Made by a program: the position numbers and the translations under genes
Source: Vulcaniibacterium tengchongense
GTDB lineage: Bacteria; Pseudomonadota; Gammaproteobacteria; Xanthomonadales; Xanthomonadaceae
Assembly (NCBI RefSeq): GCF_003814555.1
Contig: NZ_RKQN01000001.1
Coordinates: 1,156,566 to 1,220,565 of the forward strand
Direction of reading: 5' to 3'
DNA: 64,000 nucleotides
The notes under the pieces: generated by a model
Databases searched by the model: none
Seen by the model: the letters and a program-made list of their open reading frames with translations, nothing else
What the model was told of the DNA's origin: nothing
Shown: in pieces, positions 48,495 through 58,105 of the stretch
Position numbering within the stretch: the stretch's first letter is position 1
Layout: each line of letters begins with the position of its first letter

Positions 48495-50513
48495 ATGAGC
48501 GCCGAAACGCCCTCTGCCGACGCGACCTCGCCCAAGTTCGCCGACCTGGCCCTGCCCGAAGCGCTGCTGCGGGCGCTGGCCGAAGTCGGCTACGAATCGC
48601 CGTCGCCGATCCAGGCCGCGACCATCCCGCCGCTGCTGCAAGGCCGCGACGTGCTCGGCCAGGCCCAGACCGGCACCGGCAAGACCGCCGCGTTCGCGCT
48701 GCCGGTCCTGGCGCGCATCGACCCGCAGCAGGCCGAGCCGCAGGCGCTGGTGCTGGCGCCGACGCGCGAGCTGGCGATCCAGGTCGCCGAAGCGTTCCAG
48801 AAGTACGCCCATCACCTCCCCGGCTTCCACGTGCTGCCGATCTACGGCGGCCAGAGCTACTACCCGCAGCTGCAGGCGCTCAAGCGCGGCGTGCAGGTGG
48901 TGGTCGGCACGCCGGGGCGGGTGATCGACCATCTCGAGCGCGGCTCGCTGGACCTGTCGCGGCTGCGCTGCCTGGTGCTGGACGAGGCCGACGAGATGCT
49001 GCGCATGGGCTTCATCGACGACGTCGAGACGGTGTTGAAGAAGACCCCGGAGACGCGCCAGGTGGCGCTGTTCTCGGCGACGATGCCGGCGCCGATCAAG
49101 CGCATCGCCCAGACCTACCTGAAGGAGCCGGTCGAGGTCGCGATCAAGGCCAAGACCACCACCGCCGCCAACATCCGCCAGCGCTACTGGGCGGTCAGCG
49201 GCGTGCACAAGCTCGATGCGCTGACCCGGATCCTGGAGGCGGAGCCGTTCGAGGCGATGATCGTGTTCGCCCGCACCAAGCAGGCGACCGAGGAACTGGC
49301 CGAGAAGCTGGCCGCGCGCGGCATCGCCGCCGCCGCGATCAACGGCGACGTGGTCCAGGCGCAGCGCGAGAAGACCATCCAGCAGCTCAAGGACGGCAAG
49401 ATCGACGTGCTGGTCGCCACCGACGTGGCCGCGCGCGGCCTGGACGTGGAGCGCATCAGCCACGTGCTGAACTACGACATCCCCTACGACACCGAGAGCT
49501 ACGTGCACCGGATCGGCCGCACCGGCCGCGCCGGGCGCAAGGGCGAGGCGATCCTGTTCGTGACGCCGCGCGAGCGCGGCATGCTGCGCGCGATCGAGCG
49601 CGCCACGCGCCAGCCGATCGAACCGATGGCGCTGCCCAGCATCGAGAGCGTGAACGAGCAGCGCGTGAACCGCTTCCTCGCGCGGATCGACAGCGCGCTG
49701 GAGAGCGAGGACCTGGGCCAGTTCCGCGGCCTGATCGAACGCTACGAGCGCGAGCGCGACGTGCCCGCCGCGGAGATCGCCGCCGCCCTGGCCAAGCTGG
49801 TCCAAGGCGACATGCCGCTGCTGCTGGACGCGACCGCGGAGAAGCTGCGGCCGCAGCGCGCGCCCGGCTTCGAACGCGCGCCGCCCGACGGCGGCCGCGG
49901 CGAGCGCCGCGATTTCCCGCGCGAACCGCGCCGCGGCGAGCAGCGCCACGAACGCCCGGGCGACCGGCGCTCCCGCGACGCCGGCGGCCCGATGCCGCCG
50001 GCTTCCGACGACACCGCGGCGCGGCCGCCCCACCCGCGCAGGGACGGCGGGCACGGGCAGGCGCTGAACGCTGCCGAGGCGATGTTCGACGACGAGGCGC
50101 CCGCGGCGCGCGAGCGCGAGGCGCGCACGCGCGAACCGCGCCCGCCGCGCGAGTCGCGCGCGCCCGAGGTCGGGATGGAGACCTTCCGCATCGAGGTCGG
50201 CCACGTGCACGGCGTCAAGCCCGGCAACATCGTCGGCGCGATCGCCAACGAGGCCGAACTGGAGAGCCGCTACATCGGCCGCATCGACATCCGCGACGAC
50301 CACAGCCTGATCGACCTGCCCGAAGGCATGCCGCGCGAGGTCATGGAGCACCTCAAGCGCGTGCGCGTGGCGGGCCAGCCGCTGCGGATCAGCCGCGCCG
50401 GCGAGCACGGCCAGCGCCCGCACGGCCGGCACGCCGGGCGCGGCGGCGACGAACGCCGTCCCGGCACGCGCCGCCCGCCGGGCGGCGCGCGCAAGCCGTC
50501 CCGTCCGCGCTGA
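48495..50513 (+). CDS. deaD: DEAD-box RNA helicase (DeaD/CsdA type)
   Basis: ATP-dependent RNA helicase for ribosome assembly and mRNA unfolding, of 672 residues. Walker A AQTGTGKT is at 57-64, DEAD at 163-166, SAT in LFSATM, HRIGRTGRAGRKG in the second RecA domain. A DbpA-type RNA-binding domain follows (about 560-635: FRIEVGHVHGVKPGNIVGAI). Between them lies a long Arg/Gly/Pro/Glu-rich disordered stretch (about 455-555), and a basic RGG-like tail ends the protein. The layout is CsdA-like. Confidence 0.93.
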   Translation: MSAETPSADATSPKFADLALPEALLRALAEVGYESPSPIQAATIPPLLQGRDVLGQAQTGTGKTAAFALPVLARIDPQQAEPQALVLAPTRELAIQVAEAFQKYAHHLPGFHVLPIYGGQSYYPQLQALKRGVQVVVGTPGRVIDHLERGSLDLSRLRCLVLDEADEMLRMGFIDDVETVLKKTPETRQVALFSATMPAPIKRIAQTYLKEPVEVAIKAKTTTAANIRQRYWAVSGVHKLDALTRILEAEPFEAMIVFARTKQATEELAEKLAARGIAAAAINGDVVQAQREKTIQQLKDGKIDVLVATDVAARGLDVERISHVLNYDIPYDTESYVHRIGRTGRAGRKGEAILFVTPRERGMLRAIERATRQPIEPMALPSIESVNEQRVNRFLARIDSALESEDLGQFRGLIERYERERDVPAAEIAAALAKLVQGDMPLLLDATAEKLRPQRAPGFERAPPDGGRGERRDFPREPRRGEQRHERPGDRRSRDAGGPMPPASDDTAARPPHPRRDGGHGQALNAAEAMFDDEAPAAREREARTREPRPPRESRAPEVGMETFRIEVGHVHGVKPGNIVGAIANEAELESRYIGRIDIRDDHSLIDLPEGMPREVMEHLKRVRVAGQPLRISRAGEHGQRPHGRHAGRGGDERRPGTRRPPGGARKPSRPR

Positions 50514-50540
50514 GGCGCCGGCCGTTCCACGCCTCGCCCG

Positions 50541-51404
50541 ATGCACCTGATCCTGTTCAGCGCGATCTGCAGCGTCGCGGTGGCGGCGTTGCTGAAGCTG
50601 GCGCCGCGCTGGCGGCTCGACCTGCCGCAGCTGGTGACCTGGAACTATCTCGCCGCGGGCGCACTGTGCGCCCTGCTGCTGCGGCCTTCCCTCGACGGCC
50701 TGCGCAGCCCGCGGGCGCCCTGGCCGGAGCTGCTGGCGCTGGCGCTGGTGCTGCCGGCGCTGTTCCTGGTGCTCGGTACCTGCGTGCGCCGCGCCGGCAT
50801 CGTCCGCACCGACGTCGCCCAGCGGTTGTCGCTGCTGCTGTCGCTGCTGGCCGCGTTCGCGCTGTTCGGCGAGCGCGCCGACGGCCAGCGCCTGGCCGGA
50901 CTCGCCCTCGGCCTGGCGGCCGTGGCCGGCATCGCCGTGCGCCCGCGCGGCGACGAGGCGCAGGCGCGCGGCGGCTGGCCGCTGCTGCTGGCCGTCTGGG
51001 CCGGCTTCGCCCTGGTCGACGTGCTGTTCAAGCGGCTGGCGCAGGCCGGCACCTCGTCGGTGGCCGCGCTGCAGGTCGCCTTCGCCCTCGCCTTCGCCGG
51101 CATGCTCGCCTGGCAACTGCTGCGGCGGCTGCGCGGGAGCGCCCGCCTGGAGGCGCGCAACTTCGCCGCCGGGCTGCTGCTGGGCGCGCTCAACTTCGGC
51201 AACATCGTCTTCTACGTGCGCGCGCACCAGGCGCTGCCGGGGCATCCGTCGGTGGTGTTCGCGGCGATGAACATCGGCGTGGTGGCGCTCGGCACGCTGG
51301 TCGGCGTGTTCGCGTTCGGCGAGCGGACCGGCCCGTGGAACCGGGTCGCGATCGTGCTGGCGATCGTCGCCATCGCCCTGATCGCCGGCGCCCCGCGCGC
51401 CTGA
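50541..51404 (+). CDS. EamA/DMT-family transporter
   Basis: A 287-residue inner-membrane protein with about ten helices and two EamA-like halves, of the drug/metabolite transporter superfamily. MHLILFSAICSVAVAALLKL is the first helix; the second half begins near WPLLLAVWAGFALVDVLFK. Substrate not evident. It follows the helicase gene by 27 bases on the same strand, possibly by read-through. Downstream is a GC-rich inverted repeat without T run. Confidence 0.82.
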   Translation: MHLILFSAICSVAVAALLKLAPRWRLDLPQLVTWNYLAAGALCALLLRPSLDGLRSPRAPWPELLALALVLPALFLVLGTCVRRAGIVRTDVAQRLSLLLSLLAAFALFGERADGQRLAGLALGLAAVAGIAVRPRGDEAQARGGWPLLLAVWAGFALVDVLFKRLAQAGTSSVAALQVAFALAFAGMLAWQLLRRLRGSARLEARNFAAGLLLGALNFGNIVFYVRAHQALPGHPSVVFAAMNIGVVALGTLVGVFAFGERTGPWNRVAIVLAIVAIALIAGAPRA

Positions 51405-51465
51405 GCGGGCCGCCCGGGGCGGAAAGCGCCGGCCCGGGTCCGGCCGGCGCTCCCGCGGCGTCCGC

Positions 51466-51888
51466 TCAGCGCAGCCGCCGCAGCGCGAAGTACTGCAGTT
51501 CGGCGAACGCCAGCACCGCGGCCGCCTGCGCGATCACGAAGGCGATGCCGAGCGCGTTCGGCGCCAGCCAGCCGCCCGCCAGCGCGGCCACGCTCGCGAC
51601 CACCCAGGCCAGATTGAGCGCGACCACGCAGCGCGCGCCCCAGCGCGGCAGCTCGCGCGCGGCCAGCAGCGCGACCAGCCCGGCCGTGTAGACCAGCAGG
51701 ACGAGGCCGCAACCGCGCAGCACCGCCTCGGGCAGCGCCAGCCGGGCGGCCAGCGGCGCGGCGGCCAGCGCCAGCAGCAGGGCCATCGCTCCGGTGGCCA
51801 GGGCATCGAGCAGAATGGTCCGCCGCAACGGCACGGCTTCGTACCAGCGCGGCCGCGGCGGGGTTCGGGTGGCGTCCAAGGCGTTCAT
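51466..51888 (-). CDS. small membrane protein, four helices
   Basis: A 140-residue protein not assigned to a named family. After a short basic N terminus there are four hydrophobic segments (about 29-50, 55-77, 85-105 and 110-133) and a basic LRRLR end, so it is probably an inner-membrane protein. ATG 51888 has GGAGGAG upstream. It is divergent from the XRE regulator with 119 bases between the starts, so that regulator is a plausible controller. Confidence 0.75.
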   Translation of the reverse strand: MNALDATRTPPRPRWYEAVPLRRTILLDALATGAMALLLALAAAPLAARLALPEAVLRGCGLVLLVYTAGLVALLAARELPRWGARCVVALNLAWVVASVAALAGGWLAPNALGIAFVIAQAAAVLAFAELQYFALRRLR

Positions 51889-51995
51889 GGCGTTCTCCTC
51901 CTGGGTCGGTGTCGTTTCGTGCGGCGCCATCTCAACGCCGCGCCGGCCCGGGGTCCATGACCCGGCAGGTAATGCGCCGGCCTGCGCGGACCGGC

Positions 51996-52007
51996 TATCG
52001 TGCGCAC
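51996..52007 (+). promoter_or_regulatory. putative leaderless promoter box of the XRE regulator gene
   Basis: TATCGT (51996-52001), six bases GCGCAC, then ATG 52008. No clear -35 box. Confidence 0.4.
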
Positions 52008-52796
52008 ATGAACCTGCCCCGCCCCGTCGGCGAGCAGCTGCGCGATTGGCGCCGGCGCCGCCGCCTCACCCAGTTCGACCTGGCCGACCTGGCCGGCATG
52101 TCCACCCGCCACCTCAGCTTCATCGAGACCGGCCGCTCGGTGCCGAGCCGGGCGCTGTTGCTGCGCCTGGCCGAGCGCCTCGAGGTGCCGCTGCGCGAGC
52201 GCAACGCGCTGCTGACCGCCGCCGGCTGGGCGCCGATGTACCGCGAGCGCCCGCTCGACGACCCCGCGATGCGGCAGGCGCGCGCGGCGATCGAGGCGGT
52301 GCTGGCCGGGCACGAGCCCTACCCGGCGCTGGCGGTCGACCGCCATTGGCACCTGCTGTCGGCGAACCGCGCGGTGATGCCGCTGCTCGCGGGCGTCACC
52401 GAGCGCCTGCTGCAGCCGCCGGTCAACGTGCTGCGGCTGAGCCTGCATCCCGAGGGCGCGGCGCCGCGCATCGCCAACCTCGGCGAGTGGCGCGCGCATC
52501 TGCTGCACCGCCTGCGGCAACAGGCCGACGCCACCGGCGACGCCGCGCTGGCCGAACTGCACGCGGAGCTGGCCGCCTATCCGCACGACGGCGACGACGG
52601 CCACGCGCCGGAACCGGGGCCGACCGTGGCGGTGCCGCTGCGCCTGCGCACGCCAGCGGGCGAGCTGTCGTTCATCAGCACCACCACGGTGTTCGGCACG
52701 CCGATGGACATCACCCTGGCCGAACTGGCGATCGAGTCCTTCTTTCCCGCCGACGCCGCCACCGCGGCGGCGTTGCGCGCGCTGCTGGGCGACTGA
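52008..52796 (+). CDS. XRE-family regulator with MmyB-like ligand domain
   Basis: A 262-residue transcription regulator. A helix-turn-helix of the XRE type spans about 9-63 (LTQFDLADLAGMSTRHLSFIE), followed by an MmyB-like ligand-binding domain (about 85-255: YPALAVDRHWHLLSANRAV, then VNVLRLSLHPEG). Members in actinobacteria and proteobacteria bind fatty-acid-like or small ligands and often control a divergent gene, here the four-helix membrane protein. The mRNA appears leaderless. Confidence 0.88.
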   Translation: MNLPRPVGEQLRDWRRRRRLTQFDLADLAGMSTRHLSFIETGRSVPSRALLLRLAERLEVPLRERNALLTAAGWAPMYRERPLDDPAMRQARAAIEAVLAGHEPYPALAVDRHWHLLSANRAVMPLLAGVTERLLQPPVNVLRLSLHPEGAAPRIANLGEWRAHLLHRLRQQADATGDAALAELHAELAAYPHDGDDGHAPEPGPTVAVPLRLRTPAGELSFISTTTVFGTPMDITLAELAIESFFPADAATAAALRALLGD

Positions 52797-52837
52797 GCGG
52801 CCCGGCCGCGGCGCCTTCGGGCGACATTTCACCAAAA

Positions 52838-52883
52838 GGTTGACAATTGCCACGGGCGGGCGGATCATCAACCTCATGGTTGA
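52838..52883. promoter_or_regulatory. putative ArsR operator: three GGTTGA half-sites
   Basis: GGTTGA occurs at 52838-52843 overlapping a TTGACA -35-like hexamer (52840-52845), again inverted at 52868-52873 and direct at 52878-52883. The last two form a perfect six-base palindrome with four-base spacer over the ATG (52876). The regulator could thus block its own promoter and start codon. Confidence 0.5.
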
Positions 52884-53289
52884 ACATGACGATCGCCTCG
52901 ACACCGTGTTCGGCGCCCTCGCCGACCCGACCCGGCGCGCGATGCTCCACCGCCTGGCGCAGCGCGAGCTCAGCGTCGGCGAGCTGGCCGCGCCGTTCGA
53001 CATCTCGCTGGCGGCCGCGTCCAAGCACATCAAGGTGCTGGAACGCGCGGGGCTGGTGAAGCGCGAGATCCGCGGCCGCATCCACCTCTGCCGGCTCGAC
53101 GCGCAGCCGATGCACGCCGGCCTCGAGTGGCTGCGCCACTACGAGCGCTTCTGGAACCGCCGCCTCGACGCCCTCGACGCCCTGCTCCGCGCCGAGGACC
53201 GCGGCGACGGCGGCAGCGCCGCGAAGCGGGCCGCGACGAGGAAGGGCGCGACGCGCAGCGCCAGGCCTGCGCCGCGGAGCCGCCGATGA
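52876..53289 (+). CDS. ArsR-type repressor of an SRPBCC gene pair
   Basis: Winged-helix regulator of 137 residues, of the metal-free ArsR subgroup that pairs with AHSA1/SRPBCC proteins. DTVFGALADPTRRAMLHRLA (residues 8-27) and the recognition helix SLAAASKHIKVLERAGLV fit; FWNRRLDALDALL is typical of this subgroup. The C-terminal Arg/Lys-rich tail is extra. There is no cysteine metal-binding motif. ATG 52876 overlaps a palindrome; an upstream TTG start is unlikely. Confidence 0.88.
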   Translation: MVEHDDRLDTVFGALADPTRRAMLHRLAQRELSVGELAAPFDISLAAASKHIKVLERAGLVKREIRGRIHLCRLDAQPMHAGLEWLRHYERFWNRRLDALDALLRAEDRGDGGSAAKRAATRKGATRSARPAPRSRR

Positions 53290-53518
53290 CGCCGGCCGGC
53301 CGCTACGGCGCGTCAGAGCCGCCGCCGCATGCGCGCGAGGCGAAGGGGCGCTTCGGCCGCGCTTCGGCCGCGCTGCGACCGCGCCGCCGCGCGTGCGCGG
53401 CGCCGGCCGCCGACGCACCGCCCACGCCCCCGCGCACGCCGGATCGCCAGGCGGCCGACCCACGCGGCCGGTCCGCGCACGCTCGCAGTGGCGAGCTCCC
53501 TTCCCCAGGAGACGAACG

Positions 53519-54058
53519 ATGAACGATGCCTACGCCACCCTGACCGCGCCCGACACCCTGCGGATCGAACGACTGCTGCCCGGCCCGATCGAGCGGGTCT
53601 GGCGCTACCTGACCGAACCGCAACTTCGCCGCCAATGGCTGGCGGACGGGCCGATGGAGCTGCGCGTCGGCGGCGAGGTCGAGCTGCAGTTCCACAACGA
53701 CGCGCTCACCGCGAACGACGAGCCGGCGCCGCCGAAATACGCGCCCTACGGCGGGCCGATCGCGATGCGCGGGCACGTCACCGCCTGCGAACCGCCGGCG
53801 CTGCTGGCCTACACCTGGGGCGAAGCGGACGGCGAAGCCTCCGAGGTGCGCTTCGAGCTGCGCGAGCGCGGCGACCAGGTCGCGCTGACGGTGGTCCACG
53901 CCCGCCTGCGCGGCCGCGACATGCGCATCGACGTCGCCAGCGGCTGGCATACGCATCTGGCTCTGCTGATCGACCGGCTGCACGGCCGCGAACCGCGCGG
54001 CTTCTGGCGCACGCTGCGGCAGGTCGAGCCGGAATACGCGTCGCGGCTGCAGGACTGA
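53519..54058 (+). CDS. SRPBCC/AHSA1 domain protein
   Basis: A 179-residue START-like hydrophobic-pocket protein (AHSA1 type). LRIERLLPGPIERVWRYLTEPQLRRQWLA (the parts LPGPIERVWRYLTE and RRQWLADGPMEL) and GEVELQF are the family's pattern; TWGEADGEASEVRFEL is near the middle and GWHTHLALLIDRLHG near the end. AGGAGA lies upstream of ATG 53519. ArsR plus SRPBCC pairs are common; the role is unknown, with ligand binding or detoxification suspected. A 229-base gap separates the two genes. Confidence 0.88.
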   Translation: MNDAYATLTAPDTLRIERLLPGPIERVWRYLTEPQLRRQWLADGPMELRVGGEVELQFHNDALTANDEPAPPKYAPYGGPIAMRGHVTACEPPALLAYTWGEADGEASEVRFELRERGDQVALTVVHARLRGRDMRIDVASGWHTHLALLIDRLHGREPRGFWRTLRQVEPEYASRLQD

Positions 54059-54261
54059 ACTGCGGCGCGGGCGCCGGCCGCGTCTCCGCTGCACCGGCGC
54101 CCGGCGGCGTCCGATTGGCGGCGCGCTTCGGTCGAGCCGCGCCGCGCGCTGCACCAGCACGGCGTCGCCGCCGCGCAGCTCCGCCTCGGCGCCGACGAGA
54201 TGGATCTCGCTGGTGCAGGCGCGCCGCAACCCGGCCCGCACGCTCGCCGACGCCCGGCGGG

Positions 54262-55254
<993 letters not shown>

Positions 55255-55472
55255 GCGGCGGCCTCTGCGACGGATCGACACGCAATGGGGTCGTGCCGGG
55301 CGAACTCCAGCGCCGCACGTCGGGACACAGCGTTGCGCAGCGCAGGCCGCGCGGGCGCTTCTTCGTGGAGGCGGCGCCGGCGCCATGGCAAAGTTGCGCA
55401 GAATGATGGCCGTCGCCGGGCGACCATCGACGCCCCTCGATGCAACCGGTTCTTCCGCCCGCGAGATGCCCC

Positions 55473-55907
55473 ATGACGCCATTGAAACAACCCGAAGACG
55501 CGCTGCAGGCGTTTCAGGACGCCTGGAACCGGCACGACATGCAATCCCTCGGCGCATTGTTCCACCCGGATGCGACATTCGTGAACCGGTTCGGGCATTA
55601 CGTGCGCGGCGTCGAGGCGATCGTGCAGATGCACGCGCCCATCCACGCGACGATCTACAGCGACTCCACGCTGGAGAACGAACCGATCGATCGGGTGCCG
55701 ATCGGCGACGATGCGGCGGTCCTGCATTTCTGGAGCCGCCTGGCCGTCGGCGCGGCCCACCCGGCGGGCCCGCACGTGGTCGACACGTTGATTCTTGCCG
55801 TGCTGACGCGCCGGGCCGGCGAATGGCGAATCCAGGCGCTCGAGAACGTGACCTTGGCCAACCCGCGCACCGGGAAAGCCGTCTTGAGGGACGAGCCGGG
55901 GCGTTGA
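55473..55907 (+). CDS. SnoaL-like/DUF4440 protein
   Basis: A 144-residue protein with the NTF2-like fold (SgcJ/EcaC type): [29 protein letters not shown] at the start (parts [10 protein letters not shown] and [13 protein letters not shown]), [22 protein letters not shown] at the end. Small-molecule binding or isomerase-like functions are known in the fold, none is assigned here. ATG 55473 gives the family's start; an upstream ATG at 55440 would add eleven residues. Confidence 0.85.
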   Translation: MTPLKQPEDALQAFQDAWNRHDMQSLGALFHPDATFVNRFGHYVRGVEAIVQMHAPIHATIYSDSTLENEPIDRVPIGDDAAVLHFWSRLAVGAAHPAGPHVVDTLILAVLTRRAGEWRIQALENVTLANPRTGKAVLRDEPGR

Positions 55908-56030
55908 TGCGCCTGCGGCGTGGGCCGGTGGCCGCCCCGTTCGTCGGCACCCTTTCACCCCGGAACTGGCAAAGTCGCGCGGTCGTGTCCCGGAGAGTCG
56001 CCCGTGCCGTCCGTCCCGCCCGCCTTCGCC

Positions 56031-56819
56031 ATGTCGTCCGCGCCGCTGCAGGATCGCGTCGTGCTGGTCACCGGCGGCGCCCAGGGCATCGGCCGCGGCA
56101 TCGTCCACGGCGCGCTCGCCGCCGGGGCGCGGGTGCTGATCGGCGACCTCGACGAGGAAGCGGGCCGTGCCTGCCTGCGCGAGCTCGCCGCCGGCGAACG
56201 CCTGCGTTTCGTCGCGCTCGACGTGGGCCGCGAGGCCAGCGTGCGCCGCTTCGTGGGCACCGCGCTGGCGCGGTTCGGCCGGATCGACGGCCTGGTCAAC
56301 AATGCCGGCATCGCCGATCCGCACACCGGACCGCTGCATGCGCTGGCCCTGCGCCAGTGGCGGCGGATGCTCGGCGCGCACCTGGACGGCGCGTTCCTGT
56401 GCTGCAAGCACGCGCTGCCGGCGCTGCGCGCGGCGGCCGCGGGCGGCGCCGCGGCGTCGATCGTCAACATCGCCTCGACCCGCGCGCGGCAGTCGGAACC
56501 CGACACCGAGGCCTATGCCGCGGCCAAGGGCGCGCTGGTCGCGTTCACCCACGCACTGGCGATCAGCGCGGGGCCGCAGGTGCGGGTCAACAGCATCAGC
56601 CCGGGCTGGATCGCGACCGACGCCTGGCGCAAGCCCGGCGCGCGGCGGCGGCCGAAGCTGCGCCCGATCGACCACGCGCAGCATCCGGCCGGGCGGGTCG
56701 GCGCGCCGGAGGACGTGGCCGCGCTCGCGGTATACCTGCTCTCGCCGCCATCCGGGTTCGTCACCGGACAGGACTTCGTGATCGACGGCGGCATGAGCCG
56801 GCGCATGCAATACGCCTGA
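56031..56819 (+). CDS. SDR-family oxidoreductase
   Basis: Short-chain dehydrogenase/reductase of 262 residues. Cofactor motif TGGAQGIG is at 14-21, NNAG at 90-93, catalytic S149, Y162 and K166 (Y-A-A-A-K), and the C-terminal FVIDGGMS. D39 in the second strand (IGDLD) favours NAD(H). Substrate unknown. ATG 56031 begins the typical fold; a 123-base gap precedes it. Confidence 0.9.
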   Translation: MSSAPLQDRVVLVTGGAQGIGRGIVHGALAAGARVLIGDLDEEAGRACLRELAAGERLRFVALDVGREASVRRFVGTALARFGRIDGLVNNAGIADPHTGPLHALALRQWRRMLGAHLDGAFLCCKHALPALRAAAAGGAAASIVNIASTRARQSEPDTEAYAAAKGALVAFTHALAISAGPQVRVNSISPGWIATDAWRKPGARRRPKLRPIDHAQHPAGRVGAPEDVAALAVYLLSPPSGFVTGQDFVIDGGMSRRMQYA

Positions 56820-56883
56820 GCGGGCGTCGTCCCTTTCCGTCGCGGAACGCACGGCGCGGCGCGGTTCGGCAATACTCCGCGCG

Positions 56884-58101
56884 ATGACGCCACCCGCCCC
56901 GCCCTCCCCCGACCTGCGCGGCGCCGCCGAAGTCTTCCGCGCGTTCCTGCGCCTCGGCCTCACCTCGTTCGGCGGGCCGATCGCGCACCTGGGCTATTTC
57001 CGCGAGGCGTTCGTCGTGCGGCGCGGCTGGCTGGACGAGGCGCGCTTCGCGCAGCTGCTGGCGGTGTGCCAGTTCCTGCCCGGGCCGGCGAGCAGCCAGA
57101 TGGGCTTCGCGATCGGTCTGCTGCGCGCCGGCTGGGGCGGCGCGCTGGCGGCGTTCGCCGGTTTCACCCTGCCCTCGGCCTTGCTGATGCTGGCCTTCGC
57201 CGGCTCCGTCTCGCGGCTGGAGCGCGGCGTCGGCGCGGCGGCGCTGCACGGGCTCAAGCTGGTCGCCGTGGTGGTGGTCGCGCAGGGCGTGGCCGGGATG
57301 GCGCGGCGGATGACGCCGGACCTGCGCCGGGCGGCGATCGCGGCCGCAGCCGCGGGGTCGGTCCTGGGGCTGGGCACCGCCTGGGCGCAACTGGCGGCGA
57401 TCGCGCTCGGCGCGGCGCTGGGCGCGCTGCTGTGCCGACGGGCGCCGGCGCCGGCGGACGCGGGCTTCGCCGTGCCCTACGGCCATGGCCTGGCCTACGC
57501 GCTGCTGGCCGCGGCCCTGCTCGGGTTGCTCGTCGCGCTCTCCGTGCCGCCGGCGCCGCAGGCCACGCCGGCGGCGCTGGCCGCGGCGTTCTATCGCGCC
57601 GGCGCGCTGGTGTTCGGCGGCGGCCACGTGGTGCTGCCGCTGCTGGAGCAGTCGCTGGTCGATCCGGGCTGGCTCGACGCCGGCACTTTCCTCGCCGGCT
57701 ACGGCGCCGCGCAGGCGATGCCGGGGCCGATGTTCACGATCGCGACCTTCCTCGGTGCGCAGACGCCCACCGGCCTGCCCGCGCCGGCCGGCGCGGCGCT
57801 GGCGACGCTGGCGCTGTTCCTGCCCGGCTTCCTGCTCCTGCTCGCGGCGCTGCCGCTGTGGGGCGCCCTGGTCCGGCTGCCGCGCGCGGCGGCGCTGCTG
57901 GCGGGCGTCAACGCCGCAGTGGTCGGGCTGCTCGCCGCCGCGCTGTACGACCCGCTGTGGACCCAGGGTGTGCGCGACCGGACCGACCTCGGCATCGTCG
58001 CCGTCGGCCTGGCGCTGGTGCTGGGGCTGAAGCGCTCGGCGCTGTGGGCGCTCGCCTGGTGCACGGCGGCGAGCGTGGCCACGCATCTGCTGGCGGGCTG
58101 A
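56884..58101 (+). CDS. chrA: chromate transporter ChrA
   Basis: Inner-membrane chromate exporter of 405 residues with two homologous halves, the long-chain ChrA form. The first half has LTSFGGPIAHLGYFREAFV and QLLAVCQFLPGPASSQ; the second has FYRAGALVFGGGHVVLPLLE and GYGAAQAMPGPMFTIATFLG, with the paired G-G and P-G-P motifs. Extrudes chromate with protons and confers resistance. It lies 64 bp after the SDR stop and is convergent with the serine hydrolase, five bases apart. Confidence 0.92.
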   Translation: MTPPAPPSPDLRGAAEVFRAFLRLGLTSFGGPIAHLGYFREAFVVRRGWLDEARFAQLLAVCQFLPGPASSQMGFAIGLLRAGWGGALAAFAGFTLPSALLMLAFAGSVSRLERGVGAAALHGLKLVAVVVVAQGVAGMARRMTPDLRRAAIAAAAAGSVLGLGTAWAQLAAIALGAALGALLCRRAPAPADAGFAVPYGHGLAYALLAAALLGLLVALSVPPAPQATPAALAAAFYRAGALVFGGGHVVLPLLEQSLVDPGWLDAGTFLAGYGAAQAMPGPMFTIATFLGAQTPTGLPAPAGAALATLALFLPGFLLLLAALPLWGALVRLPRAAALLAGVNAAVVGLLAAALYDPLWTQGVRDRTDLGIVAVGLALVLGLKRSALWALAWCTAASVATHLLAG

Positions 58102-58105
58102 GTCG

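Noticed and set aside
54059-54261. Possible gene fragment on the minus strand (CTSEIHLVGAEAELRGG in one frame)
   Set aside because: No start, no stop at a sensible place and no family I recognise; the gap is short and GC-rich, so chance coding is more likely.
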